DNA of 64,000 bases, from NCBI GenBank assembly GCA_033239525.1, contig BSYO01000033.1, positions 6,005,501 to 6,069,500 on the forward strand, written 5' to 3'. The first letter of the stretch is position 1, and every line of letters begins with the position of its first letter. The DNA comes from Nepenthes gracilis (lineage: Eukaryota; Streptophyta; Magnoliopsida; Caryophyllales; Nepenthaceae). Under the pieces are notes generated by a model, which saw only the letters and a program-made list of their open reading frames with translations, had not been told where the DNA came from and did no database searches. Positions 13,571 through 27,100 of the stretch are shown here, piece after piece. Made by a program: the position numbers and the translations under genes.

Positions 13571-13870
13571 AGGTGATTTAAACATCATCAGCCATTCTTC
13601 TTCCTGGCTAATAATGGCTTTCAGAGTAGAAATCTGTCCTGTTCTGTTAGAGAATTTTTTGGACCAGTGTAAACTAGTTAATTATCATATATGTTGATGT
13701 TAATCTCGGATTTTTATATTATGGACTCAGTCTCTGACTTTTCTCCTTATTTCTTGCAGATCAATGGTGACCCTCGTTGAAATGGAATTTATGGTGATTG
13801 AAGTAATCTTAATCTAAAATTAAGAATTACCTATGAGTTGAGAGTAAATATTATGTTCTTTAGCTGTGCA
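13571..13870 (+). other. Probable TAF11 3' untranslated region
   Basis: Sequence directly after the TAG stop at 13568-13570. It is AT-rich with no further coding frame. A possible short 3'-UTR intron (acceptor TTTCTTGCAG ending near 13760) is suggested by the pyrimidine tract but not proven. The polyadenylation site is not identified. Confidence 0.4.
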
Positions 13871-16800
13871 TTGAATAATTGTTTCCACTGATAATAACTT
13901 GTTTGTAATGTGGTCATTTTTATTCAATTTGAGGTGAATTTTTGGTCCTCAGTAATTGAGGTCAAAATAGTGGCTGCAGACAGCAGAGTTGGCCGCCACA
14001 GGCGGGGAGGGTGGCTGGTGTGGGCTTAGCGGAACCTAATGCTGCTGGAGGCCGACAATGAATTTGAAAGCGTTGAGTTCTTTGCTCCGCCCTGTTTCTG
14101 TTGGAGGTATCGTCCGCTTTCAGAGGAAATGTATGATGTCAGATCGCTGAATTTAGAGAAAATAACAATTTTCTCCAATTAACATGTGCATGCCTGAATT
14201 TTGCCATATTTAAGGTGCATGTATTTTAAGTTTATTATTTTATATTTTATGGTACGATTATTTTTCATACTAAGTAAAAACTCGCATGAAACTGGTCATG
14301 GTGTTTGCGTGATTTGCATTCGAGCATGGCTATAGATCTATTCAATGTGTTCGTAGGTTGTTCGACATGTGACTACAAACTCGTGAAACTGTATATCAAG
14401 CTTACACGTGCCTTGCAAGATAGGTGCTTAAGCTAACTATATTTAGAGATCCCGAGCGTATTATCCTCGAGATAATAGCTTAAATTATAGGGTTTTAAAT
14501 TATGATGGCAAGTCATTCGCGTATTAGAAGCTCTAAGTGTAAAGCTAGTATCCTTCTTGCATGATGTTCAAGTGACTTATTATTTAGCAAAAATTTAGTT
14601 TTCACCCATTAAACACTCAACTGCCTCGGGCATTCAATACTAAAAATTGAGAGAACAAATATTTTTTTGAGAAATTGTTCCTCTTTAGTCACTTGTTATT
14701 GTGAGATTTCTTACATAATTTGAAATTAAATCATAGATTAATTAGCCTACAATTTAAAGAGTTTTGGCGTAAAATTCGTGTATAGATTTGAAGAGTGCAT
14801 TACTCAAAGGAGTTTGATCGATTGGATATCCACTCGAAGAAGTCAAAAGAAGTTTGGATAGTTGTGAATTTGTAGATTTAAAACGAGCATTACATAATTG
14901 CGTAACCAAAGTTGACAACTGAATAATTTAGTGTGCTTTTTTTTAATTGTAAGTTGACTCTTTTTATATAGTAAATTTTCAATTGTTCAGATAATTTTTA
15001 TCTGTAAATAAGTTATTCAATAATCTTTCGTCATCACCAAAACAATATTCACTTTATTTTTGTAATTTATTTACTACATATGCATGAAAATGAGGATTTC
15101 ATTTCATTATCGGAGATTTGATTTTGATATGGTAAAATTTTTAATAATTTAAGTTGTATCTAAGCTCAAACATAAAGCCATAGGTAGCAATAAGAGCTCA
15201 TTCACATCTTCATGTGTGCCTTCTGTGAGAAAATCCAATTTCCCAAATCTAGGGTTTATATGTTTGCTCTCCCTCTTTTTTGTATAAAAAAAATGTGTTC
15301 GGTGTTACACCGAAATCCCAACGACATAAAATTAAAAATAAAATTTTAACATACATCTAATTTTCTGTATCATTTATTTGAATTCGTAAGAAAGTAACAA
15401 AAGTATATACATAATGAACAAACCCTATCTGATTTCCTGCAATTGTTTGTCGGAAAATATTTGTCCAATGGAAAATATTTTTCATAAGAAATATATTCAT
15501 TGAAAATATTTTCTACATTTTTTTTATGAAAATTATTTTTAAAGAAAATAATTTCACGTCAAAATATTTTCTAACATTTGCATATATAAACAAATATAAT
15601 ATATCAAACAGATCGATCAACGACATTGAATATCGATTGTTATTGAACATAGTAATATTTTCGGGACAATAGTGATATTTTATGGTCAAAAAATATTTAA
15701 ATTTACCGATTATCATTCCTAAGTATACTCATGTTTTGTTTTAACAATGAAGTTAGGAACGTCATTGGTCGGTGACCGACAATTTGGTTGGGGGGGCGAC
15801 AATAGCTAGCAATTGTCAACGGAAACAAGTGTGATAAGGTCAAGACAAGTTGTCTAGTGACCAGCATCAAGGTGAACCTGAGTCAAGATGTGCTAATCAA
15901 CAAATGATAGTGGCCGGCAAATGCATCATTACATGATGAATAGAGATAGGGTTGGAAATGTCAACAGCCAACGACTGATAGTGAAAGCTAAAGACATCAC
16001 ATAGCGACCGGTGACTAATGGTGGCCGGCATGCCACCTAAGAACTCATGGTGATGGCTTGAGGCATAGCTGCCTGGTGTATGATAGCAAGTCAGGGCATC
16101 CTATGTCAAAAAAAATCTTTGGATACGATATTTATTAATGGGCATTGGTAATTATTATTGAGTAGCTGATGAGTTTTAAAAAGTAATTTTTTGCCTTTGA
16201 AAAAAAGGAAATATTTCAGATTTTGAACCTTATTCTTCTTTGATAAAAAAATATATATTTTGTTAATTTATTTTCTTATAAGTGCCAAATGTCCAAAAAT
16301 ATGAAAATGCTTTTTCTTAAGCACTAAATATCAAAAGATAAGAAAATATTTTCTAATAAGACATTTATCAACAAAAAACCAAGCCTAAGGGAATGACTAT
16401 GAGAATTTGCATTTAAAAATATTTTCACTATATATATGATATTTGGTTCAACAAACATACCACCTCTTTGGTTACAATACTTCATAGGAAACTAAATGAA
16501 AAATAAGCGAATACAAAGAGCATATGAGATGAAACAACTGGTAAAATATTTTGTATGATAGTTACAACATATTGAAAATTAAGAATGAAACACAATTCAG
16601 ACCTTAAATAATTGATAGATCTTTCCTCTTATTCTTTCTCTCTTTTCTTCTCTCTCTCTCTCTTTGAAAAATCAGATCCAGAATAAACCTAAAAACCATT
16701 TTCTCTTTTATAGTCGCCCATGGAGTTCAAATGTCATCTCAAATGCCAACTCGACATTGCTAGTACCAGAAATTGATTCAAAAAAAAATGGTATTTGAAT

Positions 16801-18106
16801 TGCCGCTTGACTACCAAGGCCTTGCTAGCAATATTAAAAACAAAAACAATAACGATGGATTGCATCTTCACATGAGAATGATCCGCCCCAACAAAAAGAT
16901 TAGCAAGAAATGGAAAAGTCGAATGCAAATGAACAAACTGGTGAATATCACTAGCAAATGGACTTCTATATAGTTCATTTGATCTCATTTGTATTTCCAT
17001 GCCTGAATGAGCCATTAGGGTTTTGAGTTTTGACCCAATTCTGAACAATTGCACCATTCCTAGTCCCCCTTCCCCAGCACCTGCAAGTGCACGTCTTTTT
17101 GGCAGCCAAGGTGGTCATTATTATGCAGCCAACGTATGATATAAATTAGGGATGCAATGGACCGATTTGGGATCGAAAGAGCTGAACCCAGACCAAAACT
17201 CAATCCGCTACTCTGACCCATAACCAAAACTCAACCCAGAAAGTCCGATAATTTGGGTTATACATAAATCCAAATCCAACAAAGGCCCAACTCAAAGATA
17301 TTTTCTTTTCCTTTTTTTTTTTTCCAATTTGATAATATCAGGACAGTTGTTAGTTAAATAAGCCAACAATACAAATTATCAATAAATATCCAAATTCATA
17401 ATCTACTAAACGTAAATTAGCTCTTAAAATTTTTCAACCATCAAACAATAGGATATTAAATTCTGAATCTCATATTTGTGAAGTAACACAAACTTCCACA
17501 GCTTAAGCAAAGCGTCAAGCATGTGTTACTCTAAAGCCTAAAATCCACATTATAGAAATCAAAATAAGACATAAAGTCAAGCTCATATTAAGGTATATAC
17601 CATTTTATAATATATATGTGCGTGCATGCATATATTTGGGTCAGGTTGGGGTTCGGGCAAAACCAACTCACACCCAATTAGGAATTCTGGGTTTTACTCA
17701 AACCCAAAGTGTGTCAAAGCGGGTAAAACCCGGTAAATTTGTCACATCAATTTGGGCTTTTTTGTCATACCCATGCATGATTGACAAGAGTGCGGTTGCA
17801 TTGGGTGGTTTCCTCAACCAATTGCACCACCAGCAGCATTAGCAAACCACCCCTCTCCTATATAACAAAGGCAACAACTCCTTTCTGCACTTTTGGCTAA
17901 AGATCATATGCAACAAATGAAGCCAATTCATTTAATCATTTTTCTTTCACATCTGTCCATATTAAAAAAAGAAAAGAAAAAAAAAAAAAAATGAAAAGCC
18001 TTTTCTCCCAAAACTGTGAAACAACAAGAAGCATAAGAAAAAAAAGAGCTGACTTAGGATCAGTGGAGAAAAGACTCTGCCCATTCACACCTGCAGGCAC
18101 GACTCT
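13871..18106. other. Intergenic DNA between TAF11 and the ribosome recycling factor gene
   Basis: No gene recognised. A short GC-richer patch at about 13975-14060, a GGCCGGC/GGTGACC-rich patch at about 15765-16080 and a patch of degenerate GGGTT/CCCAA repeats at about 17145-17310 and 17640-17730 stand out from the AT-rich background. They look like old repeat debris. The segment from about 17930 rightward probably includes the 3' UTR of the recycling factor gene, which is on the - strand. Confidence 0.5.
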
Positions 18107-21100
18107 TTAAACTTTCAGCAGCTCCTGAAATATCAGATAAATAATAAAGAAATGTCATCAGGGAAACAAAAATGTAGATGAAGACTCATGGGTCCACAGT
18201 AGATTTATAATCACAGGAAATCGAAATAGTCAACATTCAGATATTGATACTGCTAATGCGGCTAAGTGCACAGGATGGGCCACATTGCAGAGTCTGGGAG
18301 TTTAGATTGTACAGAGTTTATCGTTATGGTTTAAATACGTGACCACCAAGTAATAATAGAGCAACTTTACTGATACACCAAAGCAATTGAGACAGTTGTG
18401 CAACAGTAACAAATAAACAAACTCGAGCATTTTGCAAAGAACAATTCTAAGAACACCAAATGTTTTTTTTTTTTTAAAAAAAAGGAAAGTATTTTGCTTC
18501 ACAAATCACATCCCAGAATGATTTTCGGGGAAATGGAAGCAGCATGAATGAACATCCATTTCTTGGTTTAAGTAGAACAAGTACAGCAGGTCAGGCAGAA
18601 GGCAGTAGAGGTGCTTGAGAATTTCCTCCTTTATGCCACCTTGGGGTAGACAACAACGCAAAGGATAAGAAGGTAATCTTATGTCATATCATGGATGTAT
18701 GTAAGCACATCCAAAGGGACCAAAGATATGAGAATATGCACTTCTCCATAATTTCTCTAAGTGAGGTGTCCATGAAACCAAGCTGTTTAAGAGATGATTT
18801 GCTAACAAAGTAAAAAAAAAAAAAAAAGTTCACCCCTAAGATGACCAGTTTAACTATGTAACTCAGTGATAGCCACTTCCTCAACACTGCCACTGTTACT
18901 GAAACACAATTGATACATGCTTAACCTTTCTTTTAAAAGAGCTTCTCCATTCCAGAAGCTGAAGCCAAGCCAAATAGACACAGTTGAAACAAGATTTTCA
19001 GTGGTTCTAGAGAAAAACTACAATTCAGAACTTCTCTAACTAGCTTGTTCACAAACAGAATCAAGGAATTAGTGAAGTCTGCTATATGAAAAGGTGCTCT
19101 TAACAATTCTTGCCCAAATCTCTATTTGAGGGATTCTTCCAAAACATTGCAATGATCCACACTAGTTCTTGAAACCATCCATTTAAAAGAGAACTTTTCA
19201 ATTGGGCATTAAGATGGCATGGTATCCATATGTCACTGAACCCCCCCCCCCTTCGCCCATCTTTTTTAGATGAATATTTAAGCTTTCTTATCTGGGCACA
19301 TTCCTTTTTATATAGTTTTTTTTTTCCCAGTTTGAAAGATTGCATAATTACATAGAAGCAGCCTAGGTGGTACCCTGATACCCTATGCAAAACTTACACT
19401 ATCCCTCCCTGCTTAATAAAAACACCCTCATGCAGCCTCCCAAGGAAAATTACAACACACAAAGAAGTCAATAACCATGATGTTCTTGATCACATCACAC
19501 CACATAAATTTCATAAAATATACACCTTCTTAGGGAATCCAGAGGGATGAAACAGGAGAAGATAGTTCCAGACTTGAGTCATCTTTCTATGCCAAAGCCA
19601 AATAGGTAAAAGAATAAAACATATTCAATTTTAACAGGTTATACAATAGATTCAGTCTGAGACAATACCTGCTCTTTCTGTTTGTAGATGGAATCAATCT
19701 TCTTCATATATTCATCTATTACTCTCTGCAAATATCCAAGAAACTGAGTGGTTAATTACACACCTCAAAAGCCAATATATGCCATTCAGGGAAAATGGGG
19801 GTGAAATTATTTTATTTGAACTTATCAGGTAGGTTTTTATATTGTGAAGTCCAAAATGTTATTTACTTCAATGATTAATTAGACCCAATTTTATCAGTTA
19901 GGGGATTTTTGACCAACATTTCAGTGTCAGGTAACACCAGGATTTTTTCCATGTGCAAATAAACTGTATTCTAAGGAGAAAAGGAAAAAAGTCTTCCTCA
20001 ACCACCCTCATAACCTCCCCTCTCCAAGCCTGGCCATCTTTGCAGATCTGCCTCTGCCCACCCGTGCACAAGCCAGTGGAGAGATTTTTTTTCTTTACCT
20101 CTCATAATAATGTTTCTTTCTTCCTTGTCCACGTTGGAATTTTTTTGTCTCATTGGCAATTTTCCAACTTAATTCATACTCACATGATACCAGAAGGTCC
20201 TCAATTTTTCCGAGACTGCCAATTGATAAAATTAGGTATAGCTAATTAAAACTTCTACAATTGGCTGAATTTTTTCAAATTGAAGTTAAAACAAAAAAAA
20301 AAATCGAAATTAAAAAAAAAAAAGTCTGCAGGATAAAACGAGATTGCTATCTTTCACGGGGAAAAAACAATGTACAGGAGCAACTTCAAGACATGCACTC
20401 CCTTCACAAGCACCACCTGGAAGAAGAAAAACACTGGATAGGGACATCTCTAACCAGCATCATTAAGTCTTAATATTTTATTCCTAATTCAAGTTGTTTT
20501 GACATAGAGAACTGAAACAAAAAGAAACGTAAATTCATAAAATGTGCATTAAGAAATGAAATGTGGCATAATGCCTGAAATAGAAACACTCCATCTTGCT
20601 TCAAACTTTTCATATGTTTGTTTTCTGCTTTAATTCTAATAGAGGGGGAATAGGGACTTTATAAACATCTAAGATACAAAATAAAAATAAGGTCATCTAG
20701 CAACTATCCTACCAGCAGTCACATCTTAAATAGGGGCAAGCAATGAAAGACCTAACCGATGATAAAGATTTTTATAATCTAGAGCCTAGCATTGCCAAAG
20801 GGACTAATAAACTGGAGTTAATTATGCCAAAGTTCGTGGATAATGCTCAAGCTGCGTTCATGATACAGATACAATGGACAATGTCCTACCAGGCTACCAA
20901 TTGATTAGAGGTTCAGAGGGCTCACATTTACCAAGGTGCACCAGTAAAGGGCAGCTTGGGAAAGCTTATTACGACACAGTTGATTAGCACTTCATTGAGC
21001 AAACTAATTGTGGAGTATGGTCTTTTAGAAGAATTTAGGAAGTTAACAATAGTTAAATTTAAAGTCATACTAGGAGCTAGTAGACACGCTCACAAGAAAT

Positions 21101-24100
21101 AGGCTCTCTGCAGTGCACATAGTAGAACCCTTTGAAAGAATATAGGAAAAATAACCACCGGAAAAAAAGTAATTAAGCTAGGTTTTTAATTCCATGGAGT
21201 ATGTAGCGAGTCTAAATTGACTCAATTAACTAGAAGGTTCCTTTCAATACCGTCCCAAGGTTCAACCAATTGTTATTTACATGATTTCATTGAAGTAAAC
21301 CCAACACAAATATAACGACTTTAGCCCTACCATTAGCACAAGATTAAACGATAAGATTTAATCACACATCTTCCGTTATCTTTATTTTATAATTTTTTTA
21401 AAATAAAAAGTATTTCATGATAAATATTGTACATTTACTAAAGTCAATACCCTTATAATCTATTCTATGATAAAATCGGTTAAATCCTTATCCTATAACT
21501 TAAAAGAAATAGCGTATTTTTTTTTATATAACTCTAGTCCTTCCTTGCTCTTATCCCTCATGCAAGGGACACTTGCAACCCTTTCAATGGTTTAAGATTT
21601 GATAGTTGATTTGTCTTTTCTAGTTACCTTCTGGGGGTAATACAATTCGTTATTTGAAAGAAAATGGCTTCACGCCAAAATAGATTAACCTTACTATTGC
21701 ACTAAAGCTTACCACTTTAAGAAAATAATATGCTTTACACCAAAAGACTAGCTTCATGGAATACTATTCTTGAGAAGCATGCTTGTAATTATGCATTAGA
21801 ATGGAATTTTGGCCGCCAAACTAACCCCCCTATGAATTCAATATGTTCTCCCTCCAAAAAGCCATCATAATTCTCTTATTAGGATCACACCCAAACCATA
21901 TTGTAGGCCACGAAAAAAATGAATCCACGTCATTATTTTGCAAATGAATAATCCGCACCATGATGGCCTAATAGAACGGACTCTAGTGTATATAAACAAA
22001 AGATTCTGACTCAAAAATAGAAAAACTTATGAATTACATAAATGTCAACATAAACTCAGCACATACTTGCAAATCACTTGAAAGGTCTTTCAAATTGTCT
22101 TCTGAAAGCTTTTTTTCCTGTCATAAAAGTTTCTACATAAAGTAAAAGACAAAAAAACAACATTCACTAAATAAATTAGAATCAAGGCATGGCTAATTTG
22201 AAGATAAAAACCTTCTCAAGTTTTTCATAAGCTTTCAAAGCATCTCTTCTTATGTTCCTCAATGCAACCTACAATTAAAAAAACATAAGGAAGAAAAACA
22301 AAAATGAAACCTAAGTAGACTGCAACAAATCAAAGAGTTAAAATGGGAAACTTGGTGCACAAAGTTCCCATTTTGTGTGATCTAGGGAAGGATTGGACCA
22401 TTTTGCATCTATACACAGCCTTAACTAGCATTATACAAGAGGGCATTTTCACAACTCAAACTCGAGACCTCCAGGTCATACAACGATAACTCTACCGTTG
22501 CCAAGACTTCCCTTCAAAATCAAATATTTTACAAGAAAAAAAGCATGCTCTTTGGTTAGATGAACATGCAATCTATCTTCAAAGCAACAGCCTTCAAATT
22601 CTGACATGATGCAGAACACAGCCCGCTTCAAGCTGTGCTAACTGCTAACAGGTTTATCAAATGAAACCACAATCCCCGAAAGTGCACATTCATTTTGTAA
22701 GACCAACCAGCATTTAGATAGAACTTGAGCCTTAAATAATTTCCTCTAACAGCAGTACCTCTAAAAATAGGTTCTCTGAATTAGAATTTACTGAGACCAA
22801 TTGAGTAGCCATTCTTTGAGTTTTCTCCTTAGTGCTTAGGGCTTGAGCATTATTGAGTCTCATTTAATCTCCGCTGTATCCACTGGATTGCTCTCTCTGA
22901 TCTACTAAGTCATAACGCTAGAATCCAATAATTCCACATGTTGTTTCTTTGCTCTTCTCTTATAACTTTTAATCTTTAATTCTACACTTGTTCAATTTGG
23001 TCATCCATAAAAATTGGCTATCTGATTCAGCATTAAACCTAACAAACTGGTATCATAGCCTTGTATGCCACATTAATTGTTCAAAATGGCATTGACAAAG
23101 GTTGATATTGGGAAGTTAGATTATGCTGCTAGTTCCAGTCCGTGGCCGGCCACAAGCGAGCCATTCTAATGAAATCTGGAATCTTTGCAATGACAGAGCC
23201 CCACTAGCAAGCTTGTATTAAAAGTGCAAACTATTTACACTTCATAAGCCCAAAGGAATATATATATAATTTCTCTACTGATTTTCTACTATTATTCAGG
23301 TTCTGGAAAACAAGGATGCCAAACTTGATGATCAGATCAAGGCCTTTACTGCTTTGTTCTTCTCCATCCTTGTCATGCAGAACATTTCAAGAATCTGCAA
23401 CATGTGGTAGAGATATTATTGCCATAGCGATGTTCAACAAGTGTTGGTGCCTAAAGAGATGATAGATAAGGGAATTGGTGATCTTTCAATTGACTCTCAG
23501 GTAAAAGGATCGATTATTCAAGGGGTGGACAGAGGATAAGGGATGGCAATCCAGTGAATCTAGATTTTGTAATTGTTGCATGAAGAAAGCCCATGGTATT
23601 TTGGATTGTTTCCAGTTAAGGAAAAATGAAGTCTAAGAAAAATTAGAGGACCGCCAAAGCTGATTTTGTTGAGGATGATGTGAATGAACATTCTGCACTA
23701 ATGGGTGCCTGACAACTTACAGTGAAAATTTTTGTCATTGACTCTGTAAATATGCAATTTCTTGGGGTTGTCATAAAGGGCCTAAATTCTTGGCTTGTAT
23801 GCTCTTATGGACATACACTTACAGACATGGTGTTGTATCTTCTTTTTATGTTCAGTTGTTCCAGTTTAAGTTTTTCAATACTATTTGTTGTACCGTCAGC
23901 TGATTGACAACTATTTGCACATCTAATATATTCATTCAAATCAATTGGTTCTAAAAACTTAATCAGGAGTTTAGGAGATGAGGCATCATTATTGAATTCA
24001 TTGATTCAAATTAGATTGCTTGGCTTCATGCAAAGGAGGAGAATTATTGAGTTTGTCTTTAATTTGAACAACCCCTCTCCCTTCTCTTTTAAAAAATCTC

Positions 24101-27100
24101 TGTATTGATATGCTCTTTGCACTGGACATTATCAGCATTTGAGCAACATTGTGATCTCCATCATCTATAGTGGATTGCTCTCTTGGATCTTCTATGCCCA
24201 TGGACTAAGCCATTACAGTAGAACAACATAAATTCTCATGGTCGTACTTCTTTCCGATTCTCTTATATCTTAAATTGTTCATTTTCTCCACTCAATCAAT
24301 GAGAGGTTGAGCATTGATAGAACAGTAACATTAGTCATTGTATCCTGGAGGTCATGACTTCAAACCATGAAAATCCCCCTTCTATAATACATAAAGAAGC
24401 TGCATAATGTAGGAACCAGGTATACTAGGGCACCCTTCTTTTTTCTCCACTCACTCAATTCAGGTATCTTGGGATTTTCCATTCAAATGAGATTTAAAGA
24501 AAACATAAAACTCATTTGGCATCTCCCAACTGATGAGAGACATTCAATAAATGATCTGCAGCTTATGCAAGAATAGTAGAAGGAAATTTTCAAAGATGAT
24601 CTACAAAAATGCAGCCATACCTTGCCTTCTTCTGCCAGTTTAGCCACGACTTTTGACAGCTCCTGTGTTTTTATTTCCAAGCAGAGAAAAGGATCAAGGA
24701 AGAGGATACGAAATCAAAATCCAGAAAAAAAGAGTTCAAAACAATTTTAATACTACTATCAATCCCATATTTAAAATCAAACCTTCCTTGTTAGATTATC
24801 CCAAATTGATTGCTCATTTTCCTAACATAAATCCTTCTTGAGTTCGTCTTTCACATTTTACCCTTGTGTAATCATTAGATATTAAATTTTGAAAAGGAAA
24901 CAACAAAAATATACATGCCTATATTCATCTTTCCCTTTTTTGTATATTGGTTGTGTGAATAAGCACAGCCATGTACAATCAAGCAAACCTACCATATAAT
25001 GCTAAACACCAGCCTATCTCCAATTTATAAGCACAATTTGTACTTTCAAATACAAATTTAAGGACAAAATTGGAAAAATTATAAACAGTATATCATCTAC
25101 AAAAAGTCTGCACCAGTTAAAATCACTGACTCAAATATCTCACAACAATGACGTTTTTATCAACATTTCCAATTTCCCTGGATCTTGATGTTAAAGTACA
25201 GGTAGTATATCATGATTTATCTTTTCAACATTATTTTCTAAGCACATAATCAGTCTGGGTATTTCTCAAGAAAATACAAAACATTGATCCAACTCAAAAA
25301 ATCTTTTGATTCAAAAAATCTTTTGTCTCAAATCAAATAAACAAGATAGAATTGTCAAACTTAAAAAGATGACAACAAATCCAGTTGGAATTTGTCCTTA
25401 TACATCCCTTAAGTGAAAGTAAAAACAAAAACAAACAAATACATAAATCATTAATTTATAGTCATCCCTTAAGTGCAAGTACAGACAAATACAAACACAT
25501 AAAAATTTATTTATCATTATAAAGGATAACAATGAAAATAAGTTACAAACGGTGATAAGTCACATATTTTATAAAATAATGAGCACAAAAATGATACCCC
25601 ATGTAAGCAACACTGTACTGGTGCACCTCTATAACAGACATCCTTCTCAACTTCAATTGTTGCTGCGAAGTCATAATTCAAAATCAAGTATCTTTTTTGT
25701 TATTCAAACAAATTTTAATGCAGATTTCTTACCATTTAGCAATAATTTCAACATTTTGTATACATAATCCTGTTCAGAAGCTTCTTGGAGCACTATAACA
25801 CATGAAAAATGTCCAAAAGCAACAGTTGACAAGCTTTGGAAATCTAAGGGGGAAAATAAAAGACAAAAGAGGGAAAAAAAGGTAGCCCTGAGCAGAAAAC
25901 AGACTCATCAATCACAGTGCAAAATATTTCGTTTAAGTATGCAAAACAAATCATAAATAGGACCCTCAACGAATTCAAATTTTACCTAATTGATTTGGTT
26001 AGAATACAAAACAATGTCTCCATCTGACATAAGATAGATGAGAAGTACCTTCCTTCGTTCTGATGTTAACTGAGGGATGGACAACCGTATAACTTCTCCG
26101 TCATTGCTTGGAGTTAAACCAAGTTCAGAGCTCACAATAGCCTTCTCTATAGCCTTCAAGCTGGAAAAGACAAATAAAAAGTCATATATTGCCATATACG
26201 AATATGAAAAGTGGTTCTCTTCCTGCAAGAAACATCATGTCTATGGTACAGCAACAAAATAATTATCAATTTCATTCGAGCAAGTAAAATCACAACAATT
26301 TAAGCCTAAATTTGTATTGCTACTTAAATTGTTCCGGAAGACTTCAATGTCCTGGATCTCCATATATGGACAAACAATTGAAGAAGAAATAGCATGTGAC
26401 ATTCTATTTGGTGACACTACCTGGATTTGTCATACGGAGAAACCATCAAAGATTTTGCATCAGGTGTACTTATCTGTGCAATGCTCTTCAAGCTGACTGG
26501 AGTTCCATAGTACTCCACCTAGAAAAGCATTCATTTTAGTAGTATCCACAAAGGAAATATCAAAAACCAAAGAAATAGGGAATAATCACTCATCATAGCT
26601 ATCTGATATGAAAATACACATGCGATCATAGGTACAAACTGTCAGGTGGCTACCAATGCAACTAAAACAATTGCAGGGAGAATGAATATAGAAAGATAAC
26701 AACAAAGCCATTATAAAATCAGATGGAAAGAAATATACCTCAATGCCATCCAGCATTCCCGGGTTTGCTCTGCCTGTCCTTATAGAGCTAAAATTTGACC
26801 GAACTGTGTCAATAGTCTTTGCCATCCTTTGTTTCTTTAGAAAAAAAGGAAATTAAGAATATCAAACCACCGTCCCTTAAAGTGGTGTTCTGCTCATTAG
26901 CTTATACTTCATTCAACCAAATGAAAATTTTCCATCCAAAGCACAAGTAATATTTTTATTTTTTATTTTTTCCTCTTTCATATTGCATAAAAAAGAACAC
27001 TTACAACATCTTTCTCAATCAGAGACTTCTCAGCTTCAATTTCCTCTATAGTTGCACATCTAAAAACTCCTGCTCTGAAGTAAAATCAATAGTGAGCATC

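Noticed and set aside
13229..13588. 119-codon - strand frame over TAF11 exon 4
   Set aside because: Its body is the complement of the strongly conserved last TAF11 exon; no independent support.
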